This document shows, one piece after another, positions 8,994 to 19,135 of a DNA stretch of 64,000 nucleotides (its first letter is position 1; every line of letters starts with the position of its first letter). Both the position numbers and the translations under genes were made by a program. The notes under the pieces were generated by a model. That model did not search any database and had not been told where the DNA came from. It saw only the letters and a list, made by a program, of their open reading frames with translations. This DNA comes from JAUHWL01 sp964416385 (GTDB taxonomy: Bacteria; Bacteroidota; Bacteroidia; Flavobacteriales; Schleiferiaceae), in the NCBI GenBank assembly GCA_964416385.1, contig CAYQDW010000005.1, forward strand, positions 1-64,000, read 5' to 3'.

Positions 8994-11900
8994 CTAGGGC
9001 CGCACGGTTATCCATTGGCCAGCACTTCTACTAAAAATTTCAGGGTAATACATGGCTTCAATAACAGGGCCAGGCAAATAAAATGTTCCTACATATGCTG
9101 CGTTTAATTTCACCTCAAAAGTGCGAATGGCGTTTGATGAGGTTGCGAAATATGTATAAACGCGGTCATCGCGAATATCTCTGTAGGTATAACTAGATTC
9201 ATATGACGCCCCCTCTGTACCTAATAATCTGGTATTGATGATTTCCCAACCGGATGGAAAAACCTGTGTTAGAGCCATATCATACAGCTTATAGCTATCA
9301 GCATTTGCCCTAATGGTAACCACTGCCTTAAAATCTGTTCCTTGCGTAAGATTGTTAACATCTATCGGATTGCCATCCAGGGATTTGTATTGTACACTTA
9401 CGGTGAGCCCTGTTTGTGCGGGTGTTTCATCTCCGGGCATAGGCACACCTGTTTGTACCGTGCTAAAGTATAGTTCCGTATTGCCTTTATTTTCTATCGT
9501 AACTTCATTTACAGCGCCATCTATCTGCTGAGTAAATAGCTGCTTGGCCTGCTTTACCGTGCTTTTTGCACCATCTACGTCTACCTCAAAGTGCATTTGA
9601 TCTGCCTCACGATTTTTCAAGAATTTATGCATCGCGAAGAGTGCAAGTGCTGTGCTTTGAGAAGAGTAAAGGGTTTTATCATTGAGCTGTGAGGCCAATA
9701 ATCGCGCTTGCTCAAAAGCTTTTGTATCATCTTTTAGTAATATAAAAGCTTCAAGATACATGCTACTGGCACGCATTGCATTGCCAAACGTAGGATCATA
9801 AACCCCACTGCTATGTGATATATGCTCTGTTTGCATTAACGCCTTTGCTACAGCCGTTTGTCCTGCCAAGATATAGGCCATTGCCAGCCTCCATGCAGCT
9901 TCTTTATACATTGGTGTATTTCTTAATCTATTCATTGCACCCAGATTGGCATCACCGCTTAAAGCGAGAACGTACAAACGATAAGCTTGCTGGTTTGAAC
10001 TGTAATGTGCATTGCTAGATGTGGTTGGTTGCCATGTATTAACACTGTTTTTTAGGTACTTTAAGGCGCCTTCTAACATTCCAGATGGCACTGCAAATCC
10101 ATTGTCTTTGGCCTCAATCATAAAATGTGTTGCATAGGTACTTGCCCATTCATGCGGTTGACTGGCGGATGACCAGAGACTAAAGCCGCCATTGGGCAAC
10201 TGGTGATTTTGGAGCTTTGACAAAGCATAAATCACATTTTCTTTGGCTTCTTTTTGTTGCTTTACATTGAGTTGGTAAAGGCTGGATAAGAATAATTGCG
10301 GAAAAGCTTTAGATACTGTTTGTTCTATACACCCGTGTGGGTAGCCTAACAAGTAAGCAACGGCATTAGATAGATTTAGATTGGGGATTCCAGAGGCTTC
10401 TAGGGTAACCGCATTGGTACCTGCCATACCAAAGTCATCAAGTAAAAAAGTATGTTTTTGTCCGGCCGGAACCACCACAGCTTTTTTACGTGATTCTAAG
10501 GTATTTGGATTGCGTACATCTATTGATACTTGATAAGTGGCTTTTTCATTACCAGATGTTACGGTAACATCAACAATTCCTTTTCCTGGTTGATCTGCTA
10601 CCTGCAATTCAAAAAATGTGATTTGATCACCAATACTGTTAAACGTTAAGGTCTTTTCTGCACGTAATGATTTTAAGCGTGCATTAGACTTAACAGAAAC
10701 CTTTACTTGCTTTACATGATCTTTCATGGCAAAAACCTGTACCGGCAAACGCAATTTTTCATTTGGGCCTACCACACGGGGTAGTGTTGCCAAAACCATA
10801 AGCGGTTTTCTAACAGGCACAGCCTGCTCTGCATTACCATAGCTCTTGCCTTCTTTAGCCACAACCATTACACGCACAGAACCAATATAATTCGGCATCG
10901 TAAAAGTGTGTGATGACGTTTCACCGGCTTTTAAAGTAAATGGCCCCATAACCTTAACTACAGGCATGAATCTATTTAATCGCTTTTTTCCAGAAGGATC
11001 AAACTCTTGGTCGCCACCAATAGCAAAATTCTTTTGCACAACTCCGCCAAATGCGCCAATAACATCGTCAAACAAATCCCAGGTTTTAACACCCAATGCT
11101 TCTCTTGCATAAAAGTACTGCCACGGATTAGGTGTTTTAAAACGTGTGATATCAAGTAGGCCTTCATCAACAACAGCGATGGTATAAGTCATAGACTTAC
11201 CGTTTGTTTCGCTTACTTTAATCACAGCTTTTTCTTCTGGCGCCCACTCTTCTGGAAGCGTTAATGTGGGCAGTAATTTTGTTTTTTCATTGTTGACGTT
11301 TATCGGAATGACCCCATAGAGCCGAATAGGTAAATCATTAACCGATTGGGCATGCGGCTGTATATAAGAAACAAAAGCATAAACGGTGGGCGTCATTTCT
11401 TCGGTTATTGGGATGCTTACTTCGGTTTGACCTTTTTTGGCATCTACCCAGAAATGTTCAAGCACTTCTGCTCCAGTTTCTAAAGATATTAGCAAACGAC
11501 CTTCCTCTCCTGTTGGCACCAATAGTTTGGCTACATCGCCACTAGAATATGATTCTTTATCAGCACTAAAGGTGAGCATACTAGGTGCGCCTGGGTTTGC
11601 GCGCTGGCTGCGATTGCGACTCGCTGGCCAATCAATATACACTACTTGAGAAGCACAATGTCCGCTAACTTCATCGCAAACGCGCACCAAAAAGTTACCC
11701 CAATTGGGATAATCCACCTTGAAATTAAACGTACCTAGACCATTTTTTGTGGTTATTTTTTCCTCATAAATTTTTCTCGCATAGCTACTTGTCAGGTAAT
11801 TTCCCATGTCATTTCGGCCACTACTCCACCACCAACTCCAATCTATGTCATACACCTGCACACTTACAGCTCTACCCATTTTTTTACCTTCTGGAGACAG

Positions 11901-14525
11901 CGAAGCAACCTCTACGGTAATGGGTTGATCTGTAACCAACCAGGGCGTGGTATTTGGTTTTAAAACATTTAGTCCCACAAAAGAGGAGTATGGCGCAAAA
12001 TTCACCGCCATTCGGTCAAAACTAGCGTCACCGCCCGGTTCAAAAACCCTTGATACAAATACAGCCTCAAGCATACCCGGAACTTGCCTGTAGGTACCAA
12101 GTGTTATGGTTGGTTCAGCATCTCCATTGCTTGAGAGCACACCTTCAAACACCTTCGTTTCGCTGGTATAAAAAGACCGTGTGATATCATTAAAACTAAA
12201 TTTATCGTACCCCGTAAATGGCTTCTTTTTTTGACGCATCTGCAAGGTCATATCGGCTTTCATGTTGCTAGCCTTAGCCCCAGTTAACCAATTAGCACTG
12301 AGTTTTGCTTTCTCTTCTATATTGGTAAGTACCTCTGCATTAAAGTCTACATTAATTTTTAACCGATTGGGCTTTATGGTTTCAATGCGCAGCGTTTTAT
12401 AGAATTGTACGCCACCAACGCGAACTGTAGCTGTATAAAACCCAGTTGGTGCATTTTGGGCAGTAACAAACGGAAACGAATAAATATGTTCTACATGCTC
12501 GCGCTGCACTTGTCTTACAACGAGTTTCCCTTCAGGATTACGAACCTCAAAAATTACCGGGTGATTTTGCGGTAAATTTCCAGATTCATCTTGTAGCATA
12601 AATTTGGTATGAACGGTATCTCCAGGACGCCATACGCCTCTTTCAGCATAAACAAAGCCTTTTAATCCCTTTTTTACAGCCTCCCCAGAAATATCAAAAT
12701 TAGAAAGCGACAAAGCGGAGCCATCATCTACACGCAAATAAGCATATTGATTATTGTAAGCTGCCACGGCTAAAAAGGGTTTACCCTTTAAGTCTACAAC
12801 TACAGAACCATCTGCACTGGTTTGCCCTGTACCTATAGGCTGATTTTGATAATTATAAAAGGTTACTGTGGCACCACTAACTGATGTTGCATCCTTAATG
12901 TCTGTAACAAAGGCGTAAAAATTGCCTTGATCACTACCTTTAACGGTAAGCGCAATGTTAGACGCTAGAATATTTCTACTAACGCTACCGCGAGCATAAT
13001 AATAGGCGCTATTACATGGGTTGTCTCGCTCTCGGTAATCATAGTTATCATAGTAGTCGTCCTCATAATATTCATCCCAGTAATAGTTATCTGGGTTGTC
13101 ATATGCTTTTGTATTTAGCTCATCTTCATCTATACTAATGGTATTTTCTTCCACCTGCGCGACTTGCCCATCGCAACTGTAAAGCGAATATGCCTGCTTG
13201 AATTTTATTTCTACACGATAGATTGCTCCTGGTTCTACCTTGACCAATTTTTTAAGATCTAGGCTAAATGTATTCCACATTTTAAGATTTACGCCCGCCT
13301 TAGTTAGGATTAACTTTTTGTAGGCTATAGGTCTGCCAACACGTTTTAGCTGATACTCGCCCTCTAATTGATTAACCTGTAAAAACTGCGGTACGTTTGA
13401 ACTAAATATTTTTAAAACATAAACGTCAACCGCATTTAAATTAACGGCTTTAAAAGGAAAGGTAAGACCATCACTCTGAGGTAATATGGTACCAGATCCA
13501 ATAAGCTCTACGGCTGGTTTTACATCTTCAAAATTTAGTGTGGTTTCAAAAGTGTTGGATAAAGCATATCCGGCAATATTCTTTATGCCAGGATAGATGT
13601 TTAAAATATGTTCTCCAAAAATCGCTTTTGGCAACAAGACTTGAACCTCGGTGTTACTGATGCTATACTGCGGATTTGGCGCGCCATCAATGGTAATTAG
13701 TCCGTTTAAATTTTGATTTTCATCTAACGGATCAGAAAAATTAATGTGTAATACCTGCTCTGGCAGAAGCTCGAGCTGTACGCCCATTACTTTAAAATCA
13801 CCCAATGCTGGTATTTCTAAAACCTCTTGCTCTTTGGTATGGGTAACCAGATCATTCCAATTAAATGTAACCACTCCTGCTTCTTCACCACGTATTATGC
13901 TATCTATGCTAAAAGAATGATCTTTTCTGCCTACAGTCTGCCGCCATTTTATAGAAAGCTTTCGATTATTTTGTGTAGCCTGAAGTAATGTAGATACTTC
14001 ATCCAAATCTGCAACATCGCTAGAGGTTAGCTCTCCTTCTATTCTATACCAGTTTAAATCTTTTGTTGAATACGTTTTTAATTGCGTAGAAACCGGCATA
14101 AAGTTTTGACTGATAATATTAAAGTCAAATACAAATGATTTTAGCTCTTTTGGTACATCATCAAAAAGATATGATAAATCTAATGCCGCTTGGTATGCCT
14201 GGCCAGCTGCAAAAACATCTTCTGGCGTATAGAGCAATGTGCGGTTATCTAGCCAACGCAGACTACCCTTAACTTTTGGCGTAAGAGCTAATACATCGGC
14301 TGTAATCTCTTGATTAATTGCGCTGAATTTATCGCTAGGTTTTGCTAGTACGATACGAATTTGTGCTTCTTTTGAAATTACCCCTGCGGTATATGCACTT
14401 ATATAATTTACAAAGTCTGCACTTTTTGAGCTGTCTTGTTTTTTGCTTGTGCAGCCCATGAGTATGATTAACGCAAAAATAAATGCCACAGCAGAGCGGC
14501 CTTTTAGGGGAAAGATAAACTTCAT
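8994..14525 (-). CDS. Bacterial alpha-2-macroglobulin family lipoprotein (YfhM-like)
   Basis: At 1843 residues this is a full-length member. The lipobox is ILMGC (Cys25). Multiple macroglobulin beta domains follow, with an MG2-type stretch near WRPGDTVHTKF, then the alpha-2-macroglobulin region and the thioester motif GCIEQ near residue 1397 followed by the alpha/alpha-toroid thioester domain. The C-terminal receptor-binding-like domain ends in GQWITVRP. Such proteins trap attacking proteases through the reactive Cys-Gln thioester and are proposed to protect the envelope while PBP1C repairs peptidoglycan. An insert rich in Tyr and Asp/Glu (about 474-503) is unusual and is described in the findings. 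Gene order A2M then pbpC and their close spacing indicate one operon. Confidence 0.94.
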   Translation of the reverse strand: MKFIFPLKGRSAVAFIFALIILMGCTSKKQDSSKSADFVNYISAYTAGVISKEAQIRIVLAKPSDKFSAINQEITADVLALTPKVKGSLRWLDNRTLLYTPEDVFAAGQAYQAALDLSYLFDDVPKELKSFVFDFNIISQNFMPVSTQLKTYSTKDLNWYRIEGELTSSDVADLDEVSTLLQATQNNRKLSIKWRQTVGRKDHSFSIDSIIRGEEAGVVTFNWNDLVTHTKEQEVLEIPALGDFKVMGVQLELLPEQVLHINFSDPLDENQNLNGLITIDGAPNPQYSISNTEVQVLLPKAIFGEHILNIYPGIKNIAGYALSNTFETTLNFEDVKPAVELIGSGTILPQSDGLTFPFKAVNLNAVDVYVLKIFSSNVPQFLQVNQLEGEYQLKRVGRPIAYKKLILTKAGVNLKMWNTFSLDLKKLVKVEPGAIYRVEIKFKQAYSLYSCDGQVAQVEENTISIDEDELNTKAYDNPDNYYWDEYYEDDYYDNYDYRERDNPCNSAYYYARGSVSRNILASNIALTVKGSDQGNFYAFVTDIKDATSVSGATVTFYNYQNQPIGTGQTSADGSVVVDLKGKPFLAVAAYNNQYAYLRVDDGSALSLSNFDISGEAVKKGLKGFVYAERGVWRPGDTVHTKFMLQDESGNLPQNHPVIFEVRNPEGKLVVRQVQREHVEHIYSFPFVTAQNAPTGFYTATVRVGGVQFYKTLRIETIKPNRLKINVDFNAEVLTNIEEKAKLSANWLTGAKASNMKADMTLQMRQKKKPFTGYDKFSFNDITRSFYTSETKVFEGVLSSNGDAEPTITLGTYRQVPGMLEAVFVSRVFEPGGDASFDRMAVNFAPYSSFVGLNVLKPNTTPWLVTDQPITVEVASLSPEGKKMGRAVSVQVYDIDWSWWWSSGRNDMGNYLTSSYARKIYEEKITTKNGLGTFNFKVDYPNWGNFLVRVCDEVSGHCASQVVYIDWPASRNRSQRANPGAPSMLTFSADKESYSSGDVAKLLVPTGEEGRLLISLETGAEVLEHFWVDAKKGQTEVSIPITEEMTPTVYAFVSYIQPHAQSVNDLPIRLYGVIPINVNNEKTKLLPTLTLPEEWAPEEKAVIKVSETNGKSMTYTIAVVDEGLLDITRFKTPNPWQYFYAREALGVKTWDLFDDVIGAFGGVVQKNFAIGGDQEFDPSGKKRLNRFMPVVKVMGPFTLKAGETSSHTFTMPNYIGSVRVMVVAKEGKSYGNAEQAVPVRKPLMVLATLPRVVGPNEKLRLPVQVFAMKDHVKQVKVSVKSNARLKSLRAEKTLTFNSIGDQITFFELQVADQPGKGIVDVTVTSGNEKATYQVSIDVRNPNTLESRKKAVVVPAGQKHTFLLDDFGMAGTNAVTLEASGIPNLNLSNAVAYLLGYPHGCIEQTVSKAFPQLFLSSLYQLNVKQQKEAKENVIYALSKLQNHQLPNGGFSLWSSASQPHEWASTYATHFMIEAKDNGFAVPSGMLEGALKYLKNSVNTWQPTTSSNAHYSSNQQAYRLYVLALSGDANLGAMNRLRNTPMYKEAAWRLAMAYILAGQTAVAKALMQTEHISHSSGVYDPTFGNAMRASSMYLEAFILLKDDTKAFEQARLLASQLNDKTLYSSQSTALALFAMHKFLKNREADQMHFEVDVDGAKSTVKQAKQLFTQQIDGAVNEVTIENKGNTELYFSTVQTGVPMPGDETPAQTGLTVSVQYKSLDGNPIDVNNLTQGTDFKAVVTIRANADSYKLYDMALTQVFPSGWEIINTRLLGTEGASYESSYTYRDIRDDRVYTYFATSSNAIRTFEVKLNAAYVGTFYLPGPVIEAMYYPEIFSRSAGQWITVRP

Positions 14526-14625
14526 AATTGATAAAATAAATTGCAGACTTAGGAAAAACCGAAAGAAATACTTGCGGCTTAAAGGTAGCTACTATTAAAA
14601 AACAATGTACGATAAAGTCGCACTT

Positions 14626-16545
14626 TTATTGTGTGCGTTCTTGAATTGTATAGTTTTTTACGCCTAGATAAAATGTAAAAGTATTTACAGGGCCATTTTC
14701 ATTTTCTCTCATAAAATAAAAGCCTTTATGTAATCCTTGCACGCTTGGCCACTTATCAAGATCTGGAAGCCCCCCATTTAATGCAATTAGCTGTGCAAAG
14801 TAAAGACCAGTATCATAACCATAATAGGCAAAGCGCGTTGGCTCAGTACCTGTAAGTGCGCGATATGAAGCAATAAATAACTGGGTAGTTGTATCTTCTA
14901 CATTAAGGTAATCTACATGCGTTGCAATAAAATTTAGCGCATTTAGATATTTATTTTCTAGCGCAGGGATATCAAAAATCTTAGAGGTAGATAATAGAGA
15001 CAAACTTGAATCTCTACGCTTATTCAGTTTACGAAGCAAGTCACTTAAAAAGGCGGAATTTTGATCTACTACAACCAACGTAGTTGTTGTATCAGGATTT
15101 ATATAATCATCTAGCTTATTGAGTTGACCAAAGGACTTGTCTACCCATATATATTTTATCTGCGTGCTATCTTTAGTGTTAATGTTCTCTTTAATAAGCG
15201 CCACAGGTTTATGGTTAAGTACAGTATCTGTATTTAAAAAAACAATGGCACGACTATTTTTTTGAGCGTTAATCCAACGCGCCATAGCACGGTACTCGGC
15301 ATCAAGATTGTTTACGCCATCTACCAAATTAGGCAACCCAGCATTATTTATGGCCTTGCTTAAAGGAGAAACAATTGTCTTTTCAGGTAGTAATCGGGCT
15401 AATCTTTCAGCATTTTTTGCATATAACGGACCAATAACTAAGGATGTGTTTGGATGAATTTCTTTGGCGATTTGATCAATTCTTTCGCTGTTATTTTCAG
15501 TATCAAAAACATCAAGTTGAATGTTAATACCATGTTTTGATAGTGTATCCATAGCGATTCGGATACCAGATAAAAACTGCAGCGCTATTTTACTTTTTTC
15601 ATAAATATTTTCTGTTTGATTGTTCTCTGCGCTCAAAGAATCGTTGATCTCAAGGTACAAAGGCAGAAGCACCGCAATATGTACCTTGGCAAATCCAGAA
15701 GTATCATTGGTAGCCCAGAAAAGATCACTTGACTTAACCCGAGCCCTATGCTTCTGCTTTGATTTTTGCTTTATTGGCACCACAATGTACTTCCCCACTT
15801 TTAAGCCATCAACAACTTCTGGGTTTAGACTTAACAATTCTTCTTGTGTACAATTAAAGCGCCTCGCTATTGAACTAAGGGTGCTACCAGACTCAACGCG
15901 ATATAAATCAAACATTTTTTTATTAGAAGAAGCTACGGGTGGCGGGCTGGCCTTTTTGGGTGTTTGCGTTATATCATTTTTAGGCAGTTTTATGGTTTGC
16001 CCTATTTGTAAGCCGTTTTCTTTTACCGTGGGATTTAAAGCAAGAAAAGTTTCTTCAGAAATACCTGCGGCACGGCATATTGAGTAAACCGTTTCTTTGG
16101 GTTCTACGATTTGGTAGGTATATGCGCTCGAGTCTTCGGTAATATTGTTTTGAGGAGCATTGGCTGATGGAATTTTGATAACCATATCCACTTTAAGCCC
16201 ATCAACCAATTCTGGATTTAAGGCGATTAAATCAGCCTCAGAACAGCCATAGGTTTTACATAAACCATAAATTGTTTCTTGTGGCTTAACGGTATGTGTG
16301 AGAACCTTTGCGTTTACCGCAGGCGCTGCTTGTATTGGAATAATGAGGATGGCACCTTCGCGTAAGCCAGTAGCAATATCCGGGTTGTATTTAACCAATG
16401 TTTCTGGCGAAATGCTGTACTGCTTGGCGATGCTGTAAACGGTTTCTCCCGCCAAAACAGTATGCCGGTTATACGCCTCTTGACCCATCAAGTGCATTGA
16501 TGATAAAACAATAAAAACGCTACATAAGAAATGCTTTATTCCCAT
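14626..16545 (-). CDS. LysM (x4) protein with periplasmic-binding-protein fold
   Basis: The 639-residue secreted protein has a signal peptide ending near HLMGQEA and four LysM modules at about 28-71, 84-127, 145-190 and 213-257. Each shows the ETVYSIAKQY / NP pattern. A Lys-rich linker leads to a type 1 periplasmic binding protein-like domain (about 285-639, Peripla_BP_6/LivJ type; VHIAVLLPLY and LVIGPLYAKNAERLA). LysM binds GlcNAc-containing glycan, so the protein is probably held on peptidoglycan while the C-terminal domain senses or presents a ligand. Its start overlaps the end of guaA by 10 bp, so the two are co-transcribed, although no functional link is evident. Confidence 0.88.
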   Translation of the reverse strand: MGIKHFLCSVFIVLSSMHLMGQEAYNRHTVLAGETVYSIAKQYSISPETLVKYNPDIATGLREGAILIIPIQAAPAVNAKVLTHTVKPQETIYGLCKTYGCSEADLIALNPELVDGLKVDMVIKIPSANAPQNNITEDSSAYTYQIVEPKETVYSICRAAGISEETFLALNPTVKENGLQIGQTIKLPKNDITQTPKKASPPPVASSNKKMFDLYRVESGSTLSSIARRFNCTQEELLSLNPEVVDGLKVGKYIVVPIKQKSKQKHRARVKSSDLFWATNDTSGFAKVHIAVLLPLYLEINDSLSAENNQTENIYEKSKIALQFLSGIRIAMDTLSKHGINIQLDVFDTENNSERIDQIAKEIHPNTSLVIGPLYAKNAERLARLLPEKTIVSPLSKAINNAGLPNLVDGVNNLDAEYRAMARWINAQKNSRAIVFLNTDTVLNHKPVALIKENINTKDSTQIKYIWVDKSFGQLNKLDDYINPDTTTTLVVVDQNSAFLSDLLRKLNKRRDSSLSLLSTSKIFDIPALENKYLNALNFIATHVDYLNVEDTTTQLFIASYRALTGTEPTRFAYYGYDTGLYFAQLIALNGGLPDLDKWPSVQGLHKGFYFMRENENGPVNTFTFYLGVKNYTIQERTQ

Positions 16546-18065
16546 TCTATTGTTGCTGGCGGTTTGCTACTAATATCATATACCACCCGGTTTACGCCTT
16601 TCACTTTGTTAATAATATTGTTAGACACTTCTGCTAAGAAGTGATAAGGCAAATGTACCCAATCGGCTGTCATACCATCAGTACTCTCAACAGCACGCAA
16701 AGCAACCACTTGCTCATAGGTACGTTCATCGCCCATAACTCCTACACTTTGAACAGGAAGTAAAATAGCACCTGCCTGCCAAACTTGGTCATACAAATTA
16801 TGTGCCCTCAAGCTTTCAATCCAAATATGATCTACCTCTTGTAGTAACGCAACTTTCTCAGCCGTAATATCTCCTAAGATTCTAATGGCTAAACCAGGAC
16901 CAGGAAAAGGATGCCGCCCAAGGAGTTCTTCGTCTATACCCAGTGCACGTCCTACACGCCTTACCTCATCTTTAAAAAGCATGCGTAAAGGCTCTACAAT
17001 GTCTAATTTCATGAAATCAGGCAACCCCCCTACATTGTGATGACTCTTAATTGTAGCACTTGGCCCTTTTACAGAAACAGACTCAATAACGTCTGGATAA
17101 ATTGTACCCTGCCCGAGCCATTTGATATTAGTTAGGGCATTTGCCTCGCGATCAAATGTTTCAATAAACACACGACCAATAATTTTTCGTTTTTGCTCAG
17201 GATCGCTAACGCCCGCCAAGTTGCTCAAGAACTCTTCACTGGCATCTACGCCCTTCACATTTAAGCCCATGTTGCGATATTGATGCAATACATTGTCAAA
17301 TTCATTTTTGCGCAACAAACCATTATTCACAAAAATGCAGAACAAATTATCACCAATTGCCTCACTTAATAAAACAGCTGCAACGGTACTATCTACACCG
17401 CCACTTAAGCCTAAAACAACCCGATCATCACCAATCGTATTTTTTAGCTCTGTAACAGTGCTTTCAATAAATGAATCAGGCGTCCAATCTTGAGAACACG
17501 TACAGATGTCTACAACAAAATTGTGTAGTAAGGTCATGCCATCTTTACTGTGATACACTTCTGGGTGAAATTGTATACCAAAAGTTTGCTCACCCACAAT
17601 TTGATAGCCAGCCACGGCAACCTCTTTTGTACTTGCCACCAATGCAAAATTTTGCGGCAGTTGCATAATGGTATCTCCGTGGCTCATCCAAACCTGAGAG
17701 CCTTGATGTATATTTTTAAAGAGCGGACTGTCTTGGTGTATGAATGACAAATTTGCGCGACCATACTCCCTAACCTTGCTCTTTTCTACAATACCGCCAT
17801 TGGTATGCGCCAAAAACTGCGCACCGTAACAAATAGCCAGCGTTGGATAATGCCCTTTAATTAACGTTAAATCTGGTTGTGGTGCATCTTTTTGAAGCGA
17901 GCTAAACGGACTTCCTGAAAGAATTACACCCTTTATATGGGTGCCTAATTCAGGTATTGCATCAAAGGGATGGATTTCACAATAAACGTTCAACTCACGA
18001 ATTCGCCTTGCGATGAGCTGTGTATATTGAGAACCAAAATCTAGTATCAGAATGGTTTCTTGCAT
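16536..18065 (-). CDS. guaA: GMP synthase (glutamine-hydrolysing)
   Basis: The enzyme converts XMP, ATP and glutamine to GMP in purine synthesis. It is 509 residues, the normal length. The class I glutamine amidotransferase domain covers about 1-195, with nucleophile Cys in AICYGAQFLA (about 80) and the His-Glu pair in IQFHPEVYHS. The ATP-pyrophosphatase domain has the P-loop GLSGGVDSTVAA. The C-terminal dimerisation domain ends in SSKPPATIEWE. The start ATG at 18065 matches the family N-terminus (ILDFGSQYTQ). The last 10 bp overlap the start of the LysM gene. A TACCTTTG box lies only 4 bp upstream of the ATG. Confidence 0.97.
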   Translation of the reverse strand: MQETILILDFGSQYTQLIARRIRELNVYCEIHPFDAIPELGTHIKGVILSGSPFSSLQKDAPQPDLTLIKGHYPTLAICYGAQFLAHTNGGIVEKSKVREYGRANLSFIHQDSPLFKNIHQGSQVWMSHGDTIMQLPQNFALVASTKEVAVAGYQIVGEQTFGIQFHPEVYHSKDGMTLLHNFVVDICTCSQDWTPDSFIESTVTELKNTIGDDRVVLGLSGGVDSTVAAVLLSEAIGDNLFCIFVNNGLLRKNEFDNVLHQYRNMGLNVKGVDASEEFLSNLAGVSDPEQKRKIIGRVFIETFDREANALTNIKWLGQGTIYPDVIESVSVKGPSATIKSHHNVGGLPDFMKLDIVEPLRMLFKDEVRRVGRALGIDEELLGRHPFPGPGLAIRILGDITAEKVALLQEVDHIWIESLRAHNLYDQVWQAGAILLPVQSVGVMGDERTYEQVVALRAVESTDGMTADWVHLPYHFLAEVSNNIINKVKGVNRVVYDISSKPPATIEWE

Positions 18066-18069
18066 GCCA

Positions 18070-18077
18070 CAAAGGTA
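18070..18077 (-). promoter_or_regulatory. Putative -7 box TACCTTTG upstream of guaA
   Basis: It matches the Bacteroidota -7 consensus TAnnTTTG on the minus strand and ends 4 bp before the guaA ATG. If used, the transcript would start at or next to the initiation codon (leaderless). No TTG at the usual -33 distance is visible, so this is tentative. Confidence 0.35.
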
Positions 18078-18139
18078 AACGGAATTACATGTTTTACAGA
18101 TGCAAAATCAGAACCAAGACACAGCCCATGTATGGCTTT

Positions 18140-19135
18140 TTAGAAGGGCGAAGAAAGTGCCTCATTAGTTAAAAACGAGCTATCCGTAAGCGCTTTTAAA
18201 AATGAAATTAAATCCAAACGCTCTTGGGCTGTAAGGGTAAAAGAAACAATTTCAGTAGATTTATTTGGGTGATTTTTTCCACCTGTTTGGTAAAAGTTGA
18301 TAACCTCTTCTAGGGTTTGTATGCTGCCATCATGCATATATGGCCAAGTTACCGCAATGTTGCGTAGTGTAGGTGTTTTCATTTTGCCATAATCGGCAGA
18401 ATCTAAAGTGAACCTCCCCCTGCCATAATCTTTATAAACTTGATAAAGCCCAATGTTATGGAAGTTGTCATCCCAAAAAAACGGCTCTACGTGACAAGAA
18501 ACGCAATTTAATCGTGCACTTTTAAAAAGGGTTAGACCGCGCTTTTCAGCCTCACTTAATGCAGTTGAATCACCGCGCATATAAGCATCATAAGGCGTAT
18601 TGAAAGAAAACAATGTGCGTTGAAATGCAGCCAAGGCATAAACTGCACCTTTATATGAGGGCCGGGTTGAAAAAGCATCTTGAAATAAACTTTGATACTG
18701 CGGATTTTTATTCAACCTCTTTTCAATGATCGCTGCATTGCTATTCATCTCAACATCTGTTAATATTGGCGGATGCACTGCACGCTCTAATGTTTTTACG
18801 CCACCTTCTTTAAAGAATTGTGTAGCATAGCCCACGTTTGTTAGCGTTGTAGTATTTCTAAAGCCTTTTTGATGGTTAAAACCAATGCTGACACCCGCTG
18901 TATCTGCAAAAGCATATTCTTGTAAATGGCAGCTGGCGCAACTAATACTTGAGTCTATGGATAAAACTGGGTCATAAAACAAATGGCGACCAAGTAATAC
19001 TTTTTGAGGTGTAGTAAAATTATCGTGCGGTGTAACTACGGGTGGTACAGATGTATTAATGGAAGCATCTGGTGTTGGACTTGAACAACTCAAGAAACCA
19101 AAAAAAACCAGTATAAAATGGGCAAAATGCCTCAT
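18140..19135 (-). CDS. Diheme cytochrome c peroxidase / MauG-MbnH-like lipoprotein
   Basis: The 331-residue protein has a lipobox GFLSC (Cys17) and two c-type haem sites, CASCH (about 61) and CVSCH (about 210). The family motif KTPTLRN and the following PYMHDGS are present. Members either reduce peroxide or, as MauG and MbnH, store oxidising power in a bis-Fe(IV) state to modify a Tyr or Trp of a partner protein. Its ATG follows the stop of the MbnP-type gene with no spacing, so translation is coupled. The pairing with MbnP argues for an MbnH-like protein-modifying role rather than simple peroxide detoxification; this is inference from context. The distal axial ligand was not assigned. Confidence 0.88.
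   Translation of the reverse strand: MRHFAHFILVFFGFLSCSSPTPDASINTSVPPVVTPHDNFTTPQKVLLGRHLFYDPVLSIDSSISCASCHLQEYAFADTAGVSIGFNHQKGFRNTTTLTNVGYATQFFKEGGVKTLERAVHPPILTDVEMNSNAAIIEKRLNKNPQYQSLFQDAFSTRPSYKGAVYALAAFQRTLFSFNTPYDAYMRGDSTALSEAEKRGLTLFKSARLNCVSCHVEPFFWDDNFHNIGLYQVYKDYGRGRFTLDSADYGKMKTPTLRNIAVTWPYMHDGSIQTLEEVINFYQTGGKNHPNKSTEIVSFTLTAQERLDLISFLKALTDSSFLTNEALSSPF

Noticed and set aside
15620..16087. A 155-codon plus-strand frame inside the LysM gene
   Set aside because: It lies fully antisense to four clear LysM modules and has no recognisable domain; it is a shadow of the real gene.
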